Source: Candidatus Pantoea bituminis
GTDB lineage: Bacteria; Pseudomonadota; Gammaproteobacteria; Enterobacterales; Enterobacteriaceae
NCBI RefSeq assembly: GCF_018842675.1
Contig: NZ_JAGTWO010000004.1
Span: 3,162,001 to 3,226,000 of the forward strand
Direction: 5' to 3'
Length of the DNA stretch: 64,000 bases
Position 1 is the stretch's first letter, and every line of letters begins with the position of its first letter. The notes under the pieces were generated by a model. It saw only the letters and a list, made by a program, of their open reading frames with translations. It was not told where the DNA came from and did not search any database. A program made the translations under genes and the position numbers. Below are positions 1 through 11,145 of the stretch, piece after piece.

Positions 1-1239
1 GACTTTTGGGTCGAAACCGTTAACACCGACTTCCAAACCACGCAGCGCTTTCTGCATTGATTCCTGGAAAGTACGGCCAATTGCCATCACTTCACCGACC
101 GATTTCATCTGCGTGGTCAGGCGATCGTTAGCCCCGGCAAATTTCTCGAAATTGAAGCGAGGAATTTTGGTCACAACGTAGTCGATAGAAGGTTCGAATG
201 ACGCAGGTGTTAAGCCACCGGTGATGTCATTCATCAGTTCATCAAGGGTGTAACCCACAGCCAGTTTGGCGGCAACTTTCGCAATCGGGAAGCCGGTAGC
301 TTTCGACGCCAGCGCCGATGAACGTGACACGCGCGGGTTCATTTCGATGATGATTAAACGGCCATTCTTCGGGTTTACCGAGAACTGTACATTCGAGCCA
401 CCGGTTTCTACGCCAATCTCACGCAGTACCGCCATCGAGGCGTTACGCATGATTTGATATTCTTTATCGGTCAGCGTCTGGGCAGGTGCGACGGTGATGG
501 AATCACCGGTGTGAATGCCCATTGCATCGAAGTTTTCGATGGAGCAGACGATGATGCAGTTGTCGTTTTTATCACGCACCACTTCCATCTCGTACTCTTT
601 CCAACCAATCAGCGATTCATCAATCAACAGCTCATTGGTGGGTGAAAGATCGAGACCGCGTTCGCAAATTTCTTCGAACTCTTCACGATTGTAAGCGATA
701 CCGCCACCGGTGCCGCCCATGGTAAAGGAAGGACGAATAATGCAAGGGAAGCCGACATCGGCAGCCACTGCCAACGCTTCTTCCATATTGTGAGCGATGC
801 CGGAACGCGCGGTTTCCAGTCCAATACTCTTCATCGCCACGTCAAAACGACGACGGTCTTCAGCTTTATCGATGGCGTCGGCGGTCGCACCAATCATGGT
901 GACACCGAACTCTTCCAGCACGCCATGACGCTCCAGTTCAAGCGCGCAATTCAGCGCTGTCTGACCACCCATGGTGGGCAGCACGGCATCCGGGCGCTCT
1001 TTTTCAATGATTTTGCGCACCACTTCCCAATGAATCGGCTCAATGTAAGTCGCATCAGCCATTTCCGGGTCAGTCATGATGGTGGCCGGGTTGGAGTTCA
1101 CCAGAATGACGCGGTAACCCTCTTCGCGCAGCGCTTTACACGCCTGCGCACCGGAATAGTCAAATTCGCAGGCCTGGCCAATCACAATAGGACCGGCGCC
1201 AAGAATCAGGATGGATTTTATGTCTGTACGTTTTGGCAT
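1..1239 (-). CDS. carB: Carbamoyl-phosphate synthase large subunit, N-terminal part (runs off left edge)
   Basis: This is the synthetase subunit that makes carbamoyl phosphate from bicarbonate, ATP and ammonia delivered by CarA, feeding arginine and pyrimidine synthesis. The frame is open from ATG at 1239 to base 1, giving 413 codons of about 1070. The start [17 protein letters not shown] and the ATP-grasp stretch [17 protein letters not shown] (around residues 174-190) match CarB closely. No frame break was found between the two ends. It lies 13 bp downstream of carA, as expected for the carAB operon. The second half of the protein lies outside the window. Confidence 0.96.
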   Translation of the reverse strand, partial: MPKRTDIKSILILGAGPIVIGQACEFDYSGAQACKALREEGYRVILVNSNPATIMTDPEMADATYIEPIHWEVVRKIIEKERPDAVLPTMGGQTALNCALELERHGVLEEFGVTMIGATADAIDKAEDRRRFDVAMKSIGLETARSGIAHNMEEALAVAADVGFPCIIRPSFTMGGTGGGIAYNREEFEEICERGLDLSPTNELLIDESLIGWKEYEMEVVRDKNDNCIIVCSIENFDAMGIHTGDSITVAPAQTLTDKEYQIMRNASMAVLREIGVETGGSNVQFSVNPKNGRLIIIEMNPRVSRSSALASKATGFPIAKVAAKLAVGYTLDELMNDITGGLTPASFEPSIDYVVTKIPRFNFEKFAGANDRLTTQMKSVGEVMAIGRTFQESMQKALRGLEVGVNGFDPKV

Positions 1240-1252
1240 GATTAGCTCCTGA

Positions 1253-2400
1253 TTACTTCGCTTTAGAACGGAATGCGTCAATCAATTCAATAAAGTGGTC
1301 AAACAGTGGTGCTGCATCACCCGGACCCGGGCTGGCTTCAGGGTGTCCCTGGAAGCTGAACGCAGGCTTGTCGGTGCGATGGATGCCCTGCACGGTTTTA
1401 TCAAACAGCGAGATGTGCGTAACTCGTAAGTTGGCAGGCAGGTCAGCTTCATCAACAGCAAAACCGTGGTTCTGCGCAGTGATCATCACGGTATTATTAT
1501 CGAAATCTTTAACAGGATGGTTGCCGCCATGGTGACCAAGTTTCATCTTCACCGTTTTAGCACCGCTCGCCAGCGCCAACAGTTGATGGCCAAGACAGAT
1601 ACCGAAAACCGGAATTTCCGTTTGCAGGAAGGACTGAATCGCCTTGATGGCATAGTCACAAGGTTCTGGATCGCCAGGACCGTTCGAGAGGAAGACGCCA
1701 TCTGGATTCAGTTTCAATACGTCTTCTGCTGAAGTCTGCGCAGGCACCACTGTCAGACGGCAGCCGCGATCTACGAGCATGCGCAAAATGTTGCGCTTTA
1801 CACCGTAATCGTAGGCAACAACGTGATAAGGCAGCTCTTCTGCTTTTGTTTGTTCTGGCAGGCCGCCTTCTAACGCCCAGCTTCCCTGTTGCCAGGCGTA
1901 GCTTTCGGTGGTCGAGACTTCTTTCGCCAAATCCATGCCTTTCAAACCCGGGAACGCCTGCGCCTTTTGCAATGCGAGTGCTGCATCCGGGTTATCGCCC
2001 GCGATGATACACCCGTTCTGCGCACCTTTTTCACGCAGCAAACGAGTCAGTTTGCGGGTATCGATATCGGCAATTCCAACAATGTTATTGCGCTGCAGAT
2101 AAGCGGATAGGCTTTCTTCGCTACGGAAGTTGCTGGTAATCAGCGGCAGATCGCGAATAACAAGGCCTTGAGCGTGGATTTGACTGGATTCTTCATCGGC
2201 GGCATTAACACCAACATTGCCGATATGGGGATAAGTGAGGGTAACGATTTGGCGGGAATAGGAAGGATCAGTGAGGATTTCTTGATAACCAGTCATTGAC
2301 GTGTTGAAAACGACTTCCCCACTGCCGACCCCGTTGCCCCGATGGCCCGACCGTGGAATTGGGTTCCGTCTTCCAGAACCAAGAGCGCTGACTTAATCAA
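1253..2400 (-). CDS. carA: Carbamoyl-phosphate synthase small (glutaminase) subunit, frame broken by one missing base
   Basis: CarA hydrolyses glutamine and channels ammonia to CarB. The restored protein has 382 residues, as in E. coli. The class I glutamine amidotransferase nucleophile is in [14 protein letters not shown], with the catalytic His/Glu in [11 protein letters not shown]. The long open frame begins only at an internal Met (2296). Upstream, the reading [20 protein letters not shown] continues to a TTG start at 2398-2400 preceded by GGAGG; E. coli carA also starts with TTG. The two parts are joined if one C is added to the CCCC run at 2317-2320, so a homopolymer deletion is very likely. 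The true gene is probably intact. Confidence 0.93.
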
Positions 2401-2404
2401 AACA

Positions 2405-2790
2405 TCCTCCAGGGAATAAACAGTCACAATATCTGCATATTAATTCATAATAGCTACCTGAATCAATGCAAAAACCGCCTGAATTATCGATTTTTGGCAA
2501 ATTGCGCGCATTCTAATGATCGCCCTGAAGCTTGTCTACCCTATGAACGTATTTTTTTGCCCTTTTCAGGCTTCTGGATGTTAAAACGGGGATAAGCAGT
2601 AAAAAGAGGGGAAAACTCGGATAATTAAACGATTGCCAGGGCATGAAAATTACAAAACGGAGCCGCTACACTATTATTTTTGACCATTTGGTCAAAATTG
2701 GCATTTTTAGCGGTTTCTTCCTAAGTTAAAATGCAGAAAAAAGCATTTCGAAGTAATTATTAAACCAAGCTCTTATTTTTTATAAAATTA
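2405..2790. promoter_or_regulatory. carAB upstream control region
   Basis: This A/T-rich stretch of about 390 bases between carA and the dapB terminator has no convincing gene. In E. coli the equivalent region carries the pyrimidine-controlled P1 and arginine-controlled P2 promoters with PepA, IHF and ArgR sites. I can support only the ArgR-like box near 2434 by eye; I could not place P1. Confidence 0.6.
2434..2449. promoter_or_regulatory. Probable ArgR operator (ARG box) at carAB promoter P2
   Basis: TGCATATTAATTCATA is an imperfect A/T-rich palindrome resembling the 18-bp ARG box. It lies about 35-50 bases upstream of the carA start, where ArgR acts on carAB in E. coli. A second, weaker box could lie just upstream. 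The call rests on motif and position only. Confidence 0.5.
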
Positions 2791-2812
2791 AGGGCAGCAA
2801 AAAAGCTGCCCT
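2791..2812 (-). terminator. Rho-independent terminator of dapB
   Basis: An 8-bp perfect stem (AGGGCAGC / GCTGCCCT) with a six-base loop lies 56 bases after the dapB stop. On the minus strand it is followed by TTAATTTT. It separates dapB from carAB transcription. Confidence 0.7.
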
Positions 2813-2867
2813 AGCTCAATCAATAAGTTACCGATTGAAACAACCACATCACGATGGTTCACAACAC

Positions 2868-3689
<822 letters not shown>

Positions 3690-3859
3690 TCATTCCTAAG
3701 ACAAAACTATGCATGCAAAGCGTAATCAGGTTAACGATGAGTTAACAACCACGCCACTATTAATCCAGGATAATAAGAATTTTATGCCAGCCGTGATCGA
3801 TTATCAGTAAAAGCAATCTCATTGAGTGGAACCGCGGTTTTTTCAATCGGATAAAAACA

Positions 3860-3887
3860 AAAAAGGCCGAACTCAGTCGGCCTTTTT
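3860..3887. terminator. Terminator downstream of ispH (bidirectional shape)
   Basis: The inverted repeat AAAAAGGCCGA / TCGGCCTTTTT with a six-base loop lies just after the ispH stop codon. On the minus strand the T-run follows the stem, so it would end the ribF-ileS-lspA-fkpB-ispH transcript. Confidence 0.8.
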
Positions 3888-3908
3888 ATCTTTTTCAGCA
3901 TTATCGCT

Positions 3909-4862
3909 TTACTGAACGTTTCTTACATCAACACGCAGCTCTTTTGGCACTTCAAACACGATATTCTCTTCACGGCCAATCAACTCGATCGCCGCTTCCC
4001 CGCCCAGCTCACGCAGGCGCTGAATAACTTGCTGTACCAGAATATCGGGTGCCGATGCACCCGCCGTCACGCCAATGCAGTCAACGCCTTTAACCCACTC
4101 TTCCTGAATATCATCAGCGGAGTCGATCAGTTTCGCTAACTTTCCTGCGCGTTGCGCCAGTTCTGCGAGACGATTCGAGTTAGAGGAGTTTTTCGATCCC
4201 ACCACTAACACCACAGCAGCATCGCGAGCCAACGTGCGCACCGCTTCCTGACGATTAGTAGTGGCGTAGCAGATATCATCTTTACGTGGGCCGATGATCG
4301 CGGGGAAGCGTTGGCGCAGCGCATCAATGATGTCAGACGTATCATCCACTGACAGCGTGGTTTGCGTCATAAAGCTCAAATTGCTTTCATCTTTGACTGA
4401 CAATTTGAACACGTCTTCTGGCGACTCGACCAGATACATGCCGCCATTGGGATTACTGTATTGGCCCATGGTGCCTTCAACTTCAGGATGGCCTGCATGT
4501 CCAATCAGAATCGCTTCTACGCCTTTACGGCTGGCACGTGCCACTTCCATATGCACTTTGGTGACCAATGGGCAGGTCGCGTCAAACAGCATGGTCAGGT
4601 TACGTGCTTTCGCTTCAGCGCGAACAGCTTGTGAAACGCCGTGCGCTGAAAAAATCAGAATAGCGTTATCAGGCACTTCGCTGATTTCTTCAATGAAGAT
4701 CGCGCCGCGCTCGCGCAAGCTATTAACCACGTAGCGGTTATGTACCACTTCGTGGCGTACATAGATTGGCGCCCCGTACATTTCTAATGCACGCTCAACA
4801 ATACTGATTGCCCGATCAACCCCAGCGCAGAAGCCGCGCGGATTAGCCAACAGAATTTGCAT
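3909..4862 (-). CDS. ispH: 4-hydroxy-3-methylbut-2-enyl diphosphate reductase
   Basis: IspH is the [4Fe-4S] enzyme of the last step of the MEP pathway, yielding IPP and DMAPP. The three iron-sulfur ligands are visible in [18 protein letters not shown] and [10 protein letters not shown]. The length is 317 residues (E. coli 316). I chose the ATG at 4862 ([10 protein letters not shown]), which matches the family start and has GGAGG upstream. A longer frame to 4886 would lie inside fkpB. The start overlaps the fkpB 3' end by 20 bp, so the two are translationally linked. Confidence 0.95.
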   Translation of the reverse strand: MQILLANPRGFCAGVDRAISIVERALEMYGAPIYVRHEVVHNRYVVNSLRERGAIFIEEISEVPDNAILIFSAHGVSQAVRAEAKARNLTMLFDATCPLVTKVHMEVARASRKGVEAILIGHAGHPEVEGTMGQYSNPNGGMYLVESPEDVFKLSVKDESNLSFMTQTTLSVDDTSDIIDALRQRFPAIIGPRKDDICYATTNRQEAVRTLARDAAVVLVVGSKNSSNSNRLAELAQRAGKLAKLIDSADDIQEEWVKGVDCIGVTAGASAPDILVQQVIQRLRELGGEAAIELIGREENIVFEVPKELRVDVRNVQ

Positions 4863-5313
4863 CGTTCGCCTCCAGTACCGGATCAATCTCCAGCACTTCT
4901 ACATCAAACTGAACGCGATGGCCTGCCAGCGGATGGTTGAAATCAACGGTGATAGAATCGCCGGAAACCTCACGTATCACGCCTGGCATTTCGCTTCCGC
5001 CCATGCCGCTAAACAGCATGATAGCGCCGACTTCAGGTTCACCTGCGTCGATAAAATCGCGACGCGAGAAATACTGGATGAGATCGGGACTGATGCTGCC
5101 AAATGCGTCTTCAGGCGCCAACGTGAAGTTGCGCTTCTCGCCCACTTTTGATCCCAGCAACGCCTGTTCCAGCGCAGCGGAAAGGCTGCTATCGCCCAGA
5201 CGAAACAGCGCTGGTTTGCCGTTTGCACGGGTCGATTCCGCCGTGGAGCCATCTTCCAGCTTCAGCGTAAAATGCACCAACACCGCGCTTTCGCGCTGTA
5301 CAGACTCAGTCAT
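4843..5313 (-). CDS. fkpB: FKBP-type peptidyl-prolyl cis-trans isomerase
   Basis: This is a small SlpA-like FKBP with prolyl isomerase and chaperone activity. Its 156 residues compare with 149 in E. coli. The FKBP core ([12 protein letters not shown]) and the inserted IF-domain region ([27 protein letters not shown]) are clear. The E. coli protein ends in LEA; here seven more residues (NDANSVG) follow, so the gene runs 20 bp into ispH. It lies between lspA (3-bp gap) and ispH in the conserved ileS-lspA-fkpB-ispH operon. Confidence 0.94.
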   Translation of the reverse strand: MTESVQRESAVLVHFTLKLEDGSTAESTRANGKPALFRLGDSSLSAALEQALLGSKVGEKRNFTLAPEDAFGSISPDLIQYFSRRDFIDAGEPEVGAIMLFSGMGGSEMPGVIREVSGDSITVDFNHPLAGHRVQFDVEVLEIDPVLEANDANSVG

Positions 5314-5316
5314 GAC

Positions 5317-5822
5317 TTACCCTTTCTGTTTTGCCTGTTTGCTGGTTGGGCTGAAAAAGCCCTCCAGCACCACCAACGCAGCACCAATACAGATGCCGCA
5401 ATCAGCAATATTAAACGTAGCGAAATGCCAGTTGCCGACGTAGAAGTCGATAAAATCGACCACAAAGCCGTGATACGAACGATCAAACAGATTGCCCACC
5501 GCGCCACCCACAATCAGTGCGTAAGCGATGTTCGCGATTTTTGGCTGGCGCGATTGCGATACATCATCACTAACAGCGACACGACGATTGCAATCGCAAT
5601 ACCGGCAAAGAACCAGCGTTGCCAGCCGCCTTTATCGGCTAAAAAGCTAAACGCCGCACCGTAATTGTGGGCGTAAAACAGGTTAAAGAACGGCATCAGT
5701 GGCTGCGTCTCGTGCAGCATCATGTTGTTCATCACCCATTGCTTACTGGCAAAGTCGACAACGATGACGATCAGCACCAGCCATAGCCAGCGCAGTCCGG
5801 TAGAGAAAATAGGTTTACTCAT
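5317..5822 (-). CDS. lspA: Prolipoprotein signal peptidase, frame broken by one missing base
   Basis: LspA is the essential inner-membrane aspartyl protease that removes signal peptides from lipoproteins. The restored length is 168 residues (E. coli 164) with four membrane segments. The family motifs are [17 protein letters not shown] and FNIAD, the last two holding the catalytic aspartates. The first 94 codons and the rest lie in different frames. Adding one T to the TTTTT run at 5538-5542 joins them. Because the gene is essential, a sequencing error is far more likely than a real mutation. Its ATG overlaps the ileS stop by one base. Confidence 0.93.
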
Positions 5823-8636
5823 CAGGCAAACTTACGCTCTTCACCGTTACCGGCTACGTTGGTGAAACAGCGACCACAAACTTCTGCGTGCTCTGGATTT
5901 TGACCAACGTCGGTCGTGTAGTGCCAGCAGCGTGGGCATTTCTCGCCTTCCGCTTTATGCAGTGCCACTTTCAAACCTTTCAACAGCTCACTTTGCTGCG
6001 CTTCGTCACTCGCCAAGGCGTAATCTGCAACCTTCGCCCCAGACGTTAGCAGTACAAAACGCAATTCGTCGCCCAATGCTTGCAGCTTAGCCGCCAGCTC
6101 AGGGTCCGCATACAGCGTAACCGTGGCTTCCAGCGCGCCGCCGATGCGTTTATCGCCACGCGCCTGTTCGATCACCTTGTTGACTTCGCCGCGCACTTTC
6201 AGCAGCTCACTCCAGTAGGCATCGTTCAATGCTTCGTTTTCTGCCAGACCAAACAGGCCGTCATACCACTCTTCAGTGAAGACATACTGCGCACGATCGC
6301 CCGGTAGGTAACCCCAAATTTCGTCAGCGGTGAAGGACATGATAGGTGCCATCCAGCGCACCAACGCCTCAACAATATGCCACAGCGCGGTCTGGCAGCT
6401 GCGACGCGCCAGGCTGTCGCCTTTGGCGGTATACTGACGATCTTTGATGATATCGAGATAGAAGGAACCCATTTCTACTGAGCAGAACTGCATCAGGCGC
6501 TGAATCACTTCATGGAAGTCATAATTTTCGTAAGAGGCAACGATATCAGCCTGCGCGGCTTGCGCACGACCAACAGCCCAGCGATCGACCACCACCATAT
6601 CTTCTGGTTTTACCAAATCGGTGGCGGGATTAAAGCCACTCAGGTTCGCCAGCAGGAAACGCGAGGTGTTACGAATACGACGGTAAGCATCAGCTGAACG
6701 CTTAAGGATTTCGTCAGAAACGGCCATCTCGCCAGAGTAGTCAGTAGAAGCGACCCATAAACGCAGGATATCAGCGCCCAGTTTGTTCATCACATCTTGC
6801 GGCGATACGGTGTTACCGATGGATTTCGACATTTTGCGGCCTTGGCCGTCAACGGTGAAACCATGGGTAAGAACCTGACGATAAGGCGCTTTGCCTTTCA
6901 TTGCCGTGGAGATCATCAAGGATGACATAAACCAGCCGCGATGCTGGTCTGAGCCTTCCAGGTAGAGATCCGGCGTGTGTCCCTCAAATTCTGAACGCGC
7001 ATCAACCACGGAATAGCTGGTTGAACCGGAGTCAAACCAGACATCAAGTGTATCTGGTACTTTACGATAGTGATCGGCGTCATCGCCCATCAGCTCACGC
7101 GGATCGAGATCCCACCATGCCTGGATGCCATCTTGCTCAACGCGTTTGGCGACTTTTTCCATCAGCTCAAGCGTATCGGGGTGCAACTGCTCCGATTCAT
7201 TATGAACGAACAGCGCCATCGGCACGCCCCACGTACGCTGACGTGAAATACACCAGTCAGGACGGTTAGCGACCATTGATTCAATGCGTGCCTGGCCCCA
7301 GTCTGGGATCCACTGCACGCCTTTGATCTCTTTCAGCGACTGCGCACGCAGGCCTTTTTGATCCATGCTGATAAACCACTGCGGCGTCGCACGGAAGATG
7401 ATCGGCGTCTTGTGGCGCCAGCAGTGCGGATAGCTGTGCAGCAGTTTTTCAACGTGCAGCAGCGCCCTTTCTCTTTCAGCAGCTCAACGATCACATCGTT
7501 GGCTTTAAAGACGTTGATACCATCCAGCGTTGGATAAGTACCTGGCAGGAAAGCGCCATCTGGCCCAACCGGGTTAGCGACTTCGATGCCATATTTCTGG
7601 CCGATGACATAGTCATCCGGGCCGTGGCCTGGCGCAGTGTGAACGGCACCCGTACCTGCTTCGAGCGTAACGTGCTCGCCTAAAACCACCAAGGATTGGA
7701 TATCGAGGAAAGGATGCTGGAATTTTTGCAGCTCAAGGGCTGCACCTTTGCATTCGCCCAGCACAGTCCACTCGCTGACACCTGCACGCTTGAGCACGCT
7801 TTCGACCAACTCTTTGGCAAGGATCAGCGCACGGCCTTCGATCTGTACCAGTTGATATTCGAATTCAGGGTGCAATGAGATGGCACGGTTAGCCGGCATG
7901 GTCCAAGGCGTGGTCGTCCAGATCACTAAAGAAATGGGGCCGTTAACCTGTGATACGCCGAAAGCACTGCGCACCGCATCCGTATCGATGGCGTTAAACA
8001 TCACATCAATAGATGGCGAGGTTTTGTCGTAATACTCAACTTCCGCTTCCGCTAATGCTGAGCGGCAATCCATACACCAATGCACCGGCTTAGCGCCTTT
8101 GTGCAGGTGACCATTGCCGATAATTTTGCTCAGCGCGCGAATGATATTGGCTTCGGTCTGGAAATTCATCGTCAGATAAGGACGATCCCAGTCACCTAAT
8201 ACGCCTAAGCGGATAAAGTCAGCTTTCTGACCTTCTACCTGCTCGGCAGCATATTTACGGCAGGCTTCACGAAATTCAGCTGCAGTGACTTTCTCACCCG
8301 GCTTACCAATCATCTGCTCGACTTTATGCTCGATAGGCAAACCGTGGCAGTCCCAGCCTGGAACGTAAGGCGAATCATAGCCCGCCATGCCTTTCGACTT
8401 AACGATAATGTCTTTCAGAATCTTGTTAACTGAGTGACCAATATGAATGCTGCCGTTCGCATAAGGAGGGCCATCGTGCAGGATAAAGGTTTTTTCCCTT
8501 TTTTGGCTGCGCGGATGATGCCGTAAAGGTTGTCATCATACCAACGTTGCAGCATTCCCGGTTCGCGCTTGGCCAGATCGCCACGCATCGGGAACCCCGT
8601 TTCCGGCAAATTCAGGGTAGATTTATAGTCACTCAT
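5822..8636 (-). CDS. ileS: Isoleucyl-tRNA synthetase, frame broken twice by missing bases
   Basis: IleS charges tRNA-Ile. The restored length of 938 residues equals the E. coli enzyme. The class I HIGH motif is in SIHIGHS, KMSKS is in [10 protein letters not shown], the editing domain lies in the middle, and a C-terminal zinc site reads CPRCWHY...CGRC. Three open pieces (8636-8415, 8388-7333, 7366-5822) are joined by adding one T in the run 8490-8495 and one C in the run 7465-7467. The enzyme is essential, so both breaks are most likely sequencing errors. It lies 29 bp downstream of ribF in the same operon. Confidence 0.95.
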
Positions 8637-8665
8637 CAGATTCTCGATTCCGTTTTTCGCTCAGG

Positions 8666-9592
8666 TTAAAGCCCAAAGAACTGCCGGGCCGTTACCACAT
8701 CTTTCGCAATTTGTTCTTTCAACGCCTCCAGTGAGGCAAAGCGCTGCTCGTTTCGTAATTTTTTCTTCAGCACAACATCAATGTGCTGACCATATAGATT
8801 CATATTGATGTCAAGCAGGTGAACTTCAAGCTGCTGGCGCAAACCTTTTACCGTTGGGCGCGTACCAATATTGGCCACACCCGGCAGCGGCTGCGGCGTC
8901 AAGCCGTGCACCTCAACCGCAAAAACGCCTTTCACCGGCGAGACAGCGCGGCGTAAAGGAAGGTTCGCGGTGGGAAAACCAAGGGTGCGTCCCAGTGCAT
9001 CACCGTGCACTACGCGGCCTGAAATACTGAAAGGATGGCCTAACAATGACTGCGCCAGCGCAAAATCATCATCGGCCAGCGCCTGACGCACAGCGGTGCT
9101 GCTAATACGCTTGCCGCCGTCACAAAAGGTCTGCGTGCTGACTACATCAAAGCCATATTCAGCACCCGCTTTCTGTAATAACAGGAAATCACCCAGACGA
9201 CCAGCGCCAAAACGGAAATCATCGCCGACCGCGAGAAACTTCACATTGAGCTTTTCGACCAGCAGTTCAGCAATAAAACTCTGGGCTGATAATGCCGCAA
9301 AGCGGCGATCAAAACGTACGCAGACCACTTCATCAATACCGGCTTCAGCCAGATACTTCAGCTTTTCGCGCAGACGCGTTAAACGGGCCGGGGCTTTTTC
9401 GCCAGCAAACAGCTCCAGCGGCTGTGGCTCAAACAGCATCACCATTACCGGCAGATTACGTTTACGTCCCTCTTCGCGAAGCTGGGACATCAGCGCCTGA
9501 TGACCGCGGTGCACGCCATCAAAATTACCAATGGTCAGAACGCAGCCGCGATGCTGCTCTTTAATGTTATGAATGCCGCGGATAAACTTCAT
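8666..9592 (-). CDS. ribF: Bifunctional riboflavin kinase / FMN adenylyltransferase
   Basis: RibF converts riboflavin to FMN and FMN to FAD. The protein has 308 residues (E. coli 313). The N-terminal nucleotidyl-transferase domain shows TIGNFDGVHRGHQ (residues 21-33). The C-terminal riboflavin kinase domain shows GRTLGFPTANL and GVFAVEV. It is the first gene of the ribF-ileS-lspA-fkpB-ispH operon and diverges from rpsT. Confidence 0.96.
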   Translation of the reverse strand: MKFIRGIHNIKEQHRGCVLTIGNFDGVHRGHQALMSQLREEGRKRNLPVMVMLFEPQPLELFAGEKAPARLTRLREKLKYLAEAGIDEVVCVRFDRRFAALSAQSFIAELLVEKLNVKFLAVGDDFRFGAGRLGDFLLLQKAGAEYGFDVVSTQTFCDGGKRISSTAVRQALADDDFALAQSLLGHPFSISGRVVHGDALGRTLGFPTANLPLRRAVSPVKGVFAVEVHGLTPQPLPGVANIGTRPTVKGLRQQLEVHLLDINMNLYGQHIDVVLKKKLRNEQRFASLEALKEQIAKDVVTARQFFGL

Positions 9593-9753
9593 GGCTGACT
9601 CAACGCGATGGAAATCGGCGGATTATACCCTCGAAAGCCGCGAAGGTTAACCCGTCAGCACGCCTTTCCTGCTTTATGGCGGTCATTTCCTGTTGTCAGA
9701 GCGATACAGAAGAATTTTGTCGCGAAATACTGTATTCAGCGAGGGGAAGCTGG

Positions 9754-9759
9754 TAGAAT
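9754..9759 (+). promoter_or_regulatory. Candidate upstream promoter (-10) of rpsT
   Basis: TAGAAT with a weak -35 (TGTATT) 17 bp upstream lies about 150 bases before rpsT, followed by a GC-rich stretch. E. coli rpsT also has two promoters, which is the main support. The motif itself is weak. Confidence 0.35.
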
Positions 9760-9833
9760 CTTGCGCCATCAAATACGTAACCGAGTGTCGTCCGCGCTGT
9801 TGAATGTAAGCGACGCTTATTTGCACAAATCCA

Positions 9834-9862
9834 TTGACAAAATTAGGTTCGAAAGGCATAGT
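9834..9862 (+). promoter_or_regulatory. Main sigma-70 promoter of rpsT
   Basis: A consensus -35 TTGACA, a spacer of 17 bp and a -10 CATAGT lie about 50 bases upstream of the rpsT start. This position matches the downstream rpsT promoter of enterobacteria. The predicted leader is roughly 40 nt. The remaining space between ribF and rpsT (9593-9753) holds no gene I can see. Confidence 0.75.
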
Positions 9863-9909
9863 CCTCGGCCTTTGATTTGTCTATATAGAACACATTTGGG
9901 AGTTGGACC

Positions 9910-10173
9910 TTGGCTAATATCAAATCAGCTAAGAAACGCGCCGTAACATCTGAGAAACGCCGTAAGCATAACGCTAGCCGCCGCTCTATGATGCGTACCT
10001 TCGTTAAGAAAGTATACGCGGCGATCGCTTCAGGCGACAAAGCTGCTGCGCAGAACGCATTCAACGAAATGCAACCAATCGTGGACCGTCAGGCTGCTAA
10101 AGGTCTGATCCACAAAAACAAAGCTGCCCGTTATAAAGCAAACTTAACGGCTCAGATCAACAAACTGGCTTAA
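9910..10173 (+). CDS. rpsT: 30S ribosomal protein S20
   Basis: S20 is a primary 16S rRNA-binding protein of the small subunit. The 87-residue protein starts [11 protein letters not shown] and ends in LTAQINKLA, matching E. coli S20 almost throughout. The start codon is TTG (9910-9912). E. coli rpsT also starts with UUG, and that weak start takes part in its autoregulation. It is monocistronic, with a terminator 30 bases downstream. Confidence 0.97.
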   Translation: MANIKSAKKRAVTSEKRRKHNASRRSMMRTFVKKVYAAIASGDKAAAQNAFNEMQPIVDRQAAKGLIHKNKAARYKANLTAQINKLA

Positions 10174-10202
10174 TCGCCTTTTGTTAATCGCTTTGTTGAA
10201 AG

Positions 10203-10226
10203 AACCGGCGCTAAGCCGGTTTTTTT
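10203..10226 (+). terminator. Rho-independent terminator of rpsT
   Basis: AACCGGC / GCCGGTT stem with a five-base loop, followed by a T-run ending at 10226. The nhaR 3' end crosses it on the other strand. The T-run at 10220-10226 is also where a missing base appears to extend nhaR. Confidence 0.85.
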
Positions 10227-11127
10227 CGTCTGCTGATCGTGGCGCAAACAGTTCACTAAAATCGCGATGGCAGATACGCTGCACTGCCGGATGCTGAATC
10301 ATCCGCTCGGCAAAAATAACGTGATACTCCTCCATCACTGAATCCAGTCTCCCTAGCTCATACATTCCATCGCTTTGATAGATATCTTGCCCGTACAGAC
10401 TCGGGGCAACAAAAATGGCATTTTGCTGCGTACCGAAAGATTTCATCAGTGCTGCATCATCAAACTCGCCTAAAATTTCAACCTGCAATCCCTGACTATG
10501 AATCCAGTTAAGAATCTTGCGGCCCGGCATTGAACGTCGTCCTGGAATGAGTAATTGACGCGTCTCCAGACACGCAGGGAACGGTAATTCTGGCAGCGGC
10601 TGTGTACACCAAAAGCTCAACGGACATTCGCCCAGCTTCACCGAAAACAGCCCTTCCTGCTGCGTGGAATCAATCGAGCAATCCGACACAATCATATCCA
10701 ACTTATGCTGGCTGAGTTGCTCCAGTAGCATTTCATGGGTCGATTCAAAACAGCGCAGATGAATCTTTTCACCCGATACCACCGCCGCTTCTAATATTTT
10801 ACTGACGAGCTGTTTAGACAACGCATCCGCAACCCCGACATCAAACAACAGATGCGATTCTTTGCGGTAATTAACAATATCCAGCATTTCATGACTCAGC
10901 ATAAACATGCGATCGGCATAGCGGAAAACCAGTTGCCCCAGTTCAGTCGGCACTAATCCCCTTCCCTGCCGCCGGAACAGTTTGCCTTGCAGGCGCTCTT
11001 CGAGCGCCTTGATTTGACCAGTTATGGTTTGCGGTGTCAGAAAGAGTGCTTCTGACGCACCAACGATTGAACCTTCGCGGCACACATGCCAGAAATAATA
11101 AAGGTGGTTGTAATTGAGGTGCGGCAT
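10211..11127 (-). CDS. nhaR: LysR-family activator of nhaA (3' end probably altered by one missing base)
   Basis: NhaR senses sodium and activates nhaA. The LysR helix-turn-helix occupies about residues 5-65 ([27 protein letters not shown]), followed by the substrate-binding domain. As read, the frame runs on to 10144, giving 327 residues. It then passes antisense through the rpsT terminator and into the rpsT 3' end. With one more base in the seven-base T-run at 10220-10226, the frame stops at a TAG at 10211-10213, giving 305 residues (E. coli 301). I take the shorter end as correct. It is transcribed with nhaA upstream. Confidence 0.88.
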
Positions 11128-11145
11128 ACCTACTTTCTCAACCTT

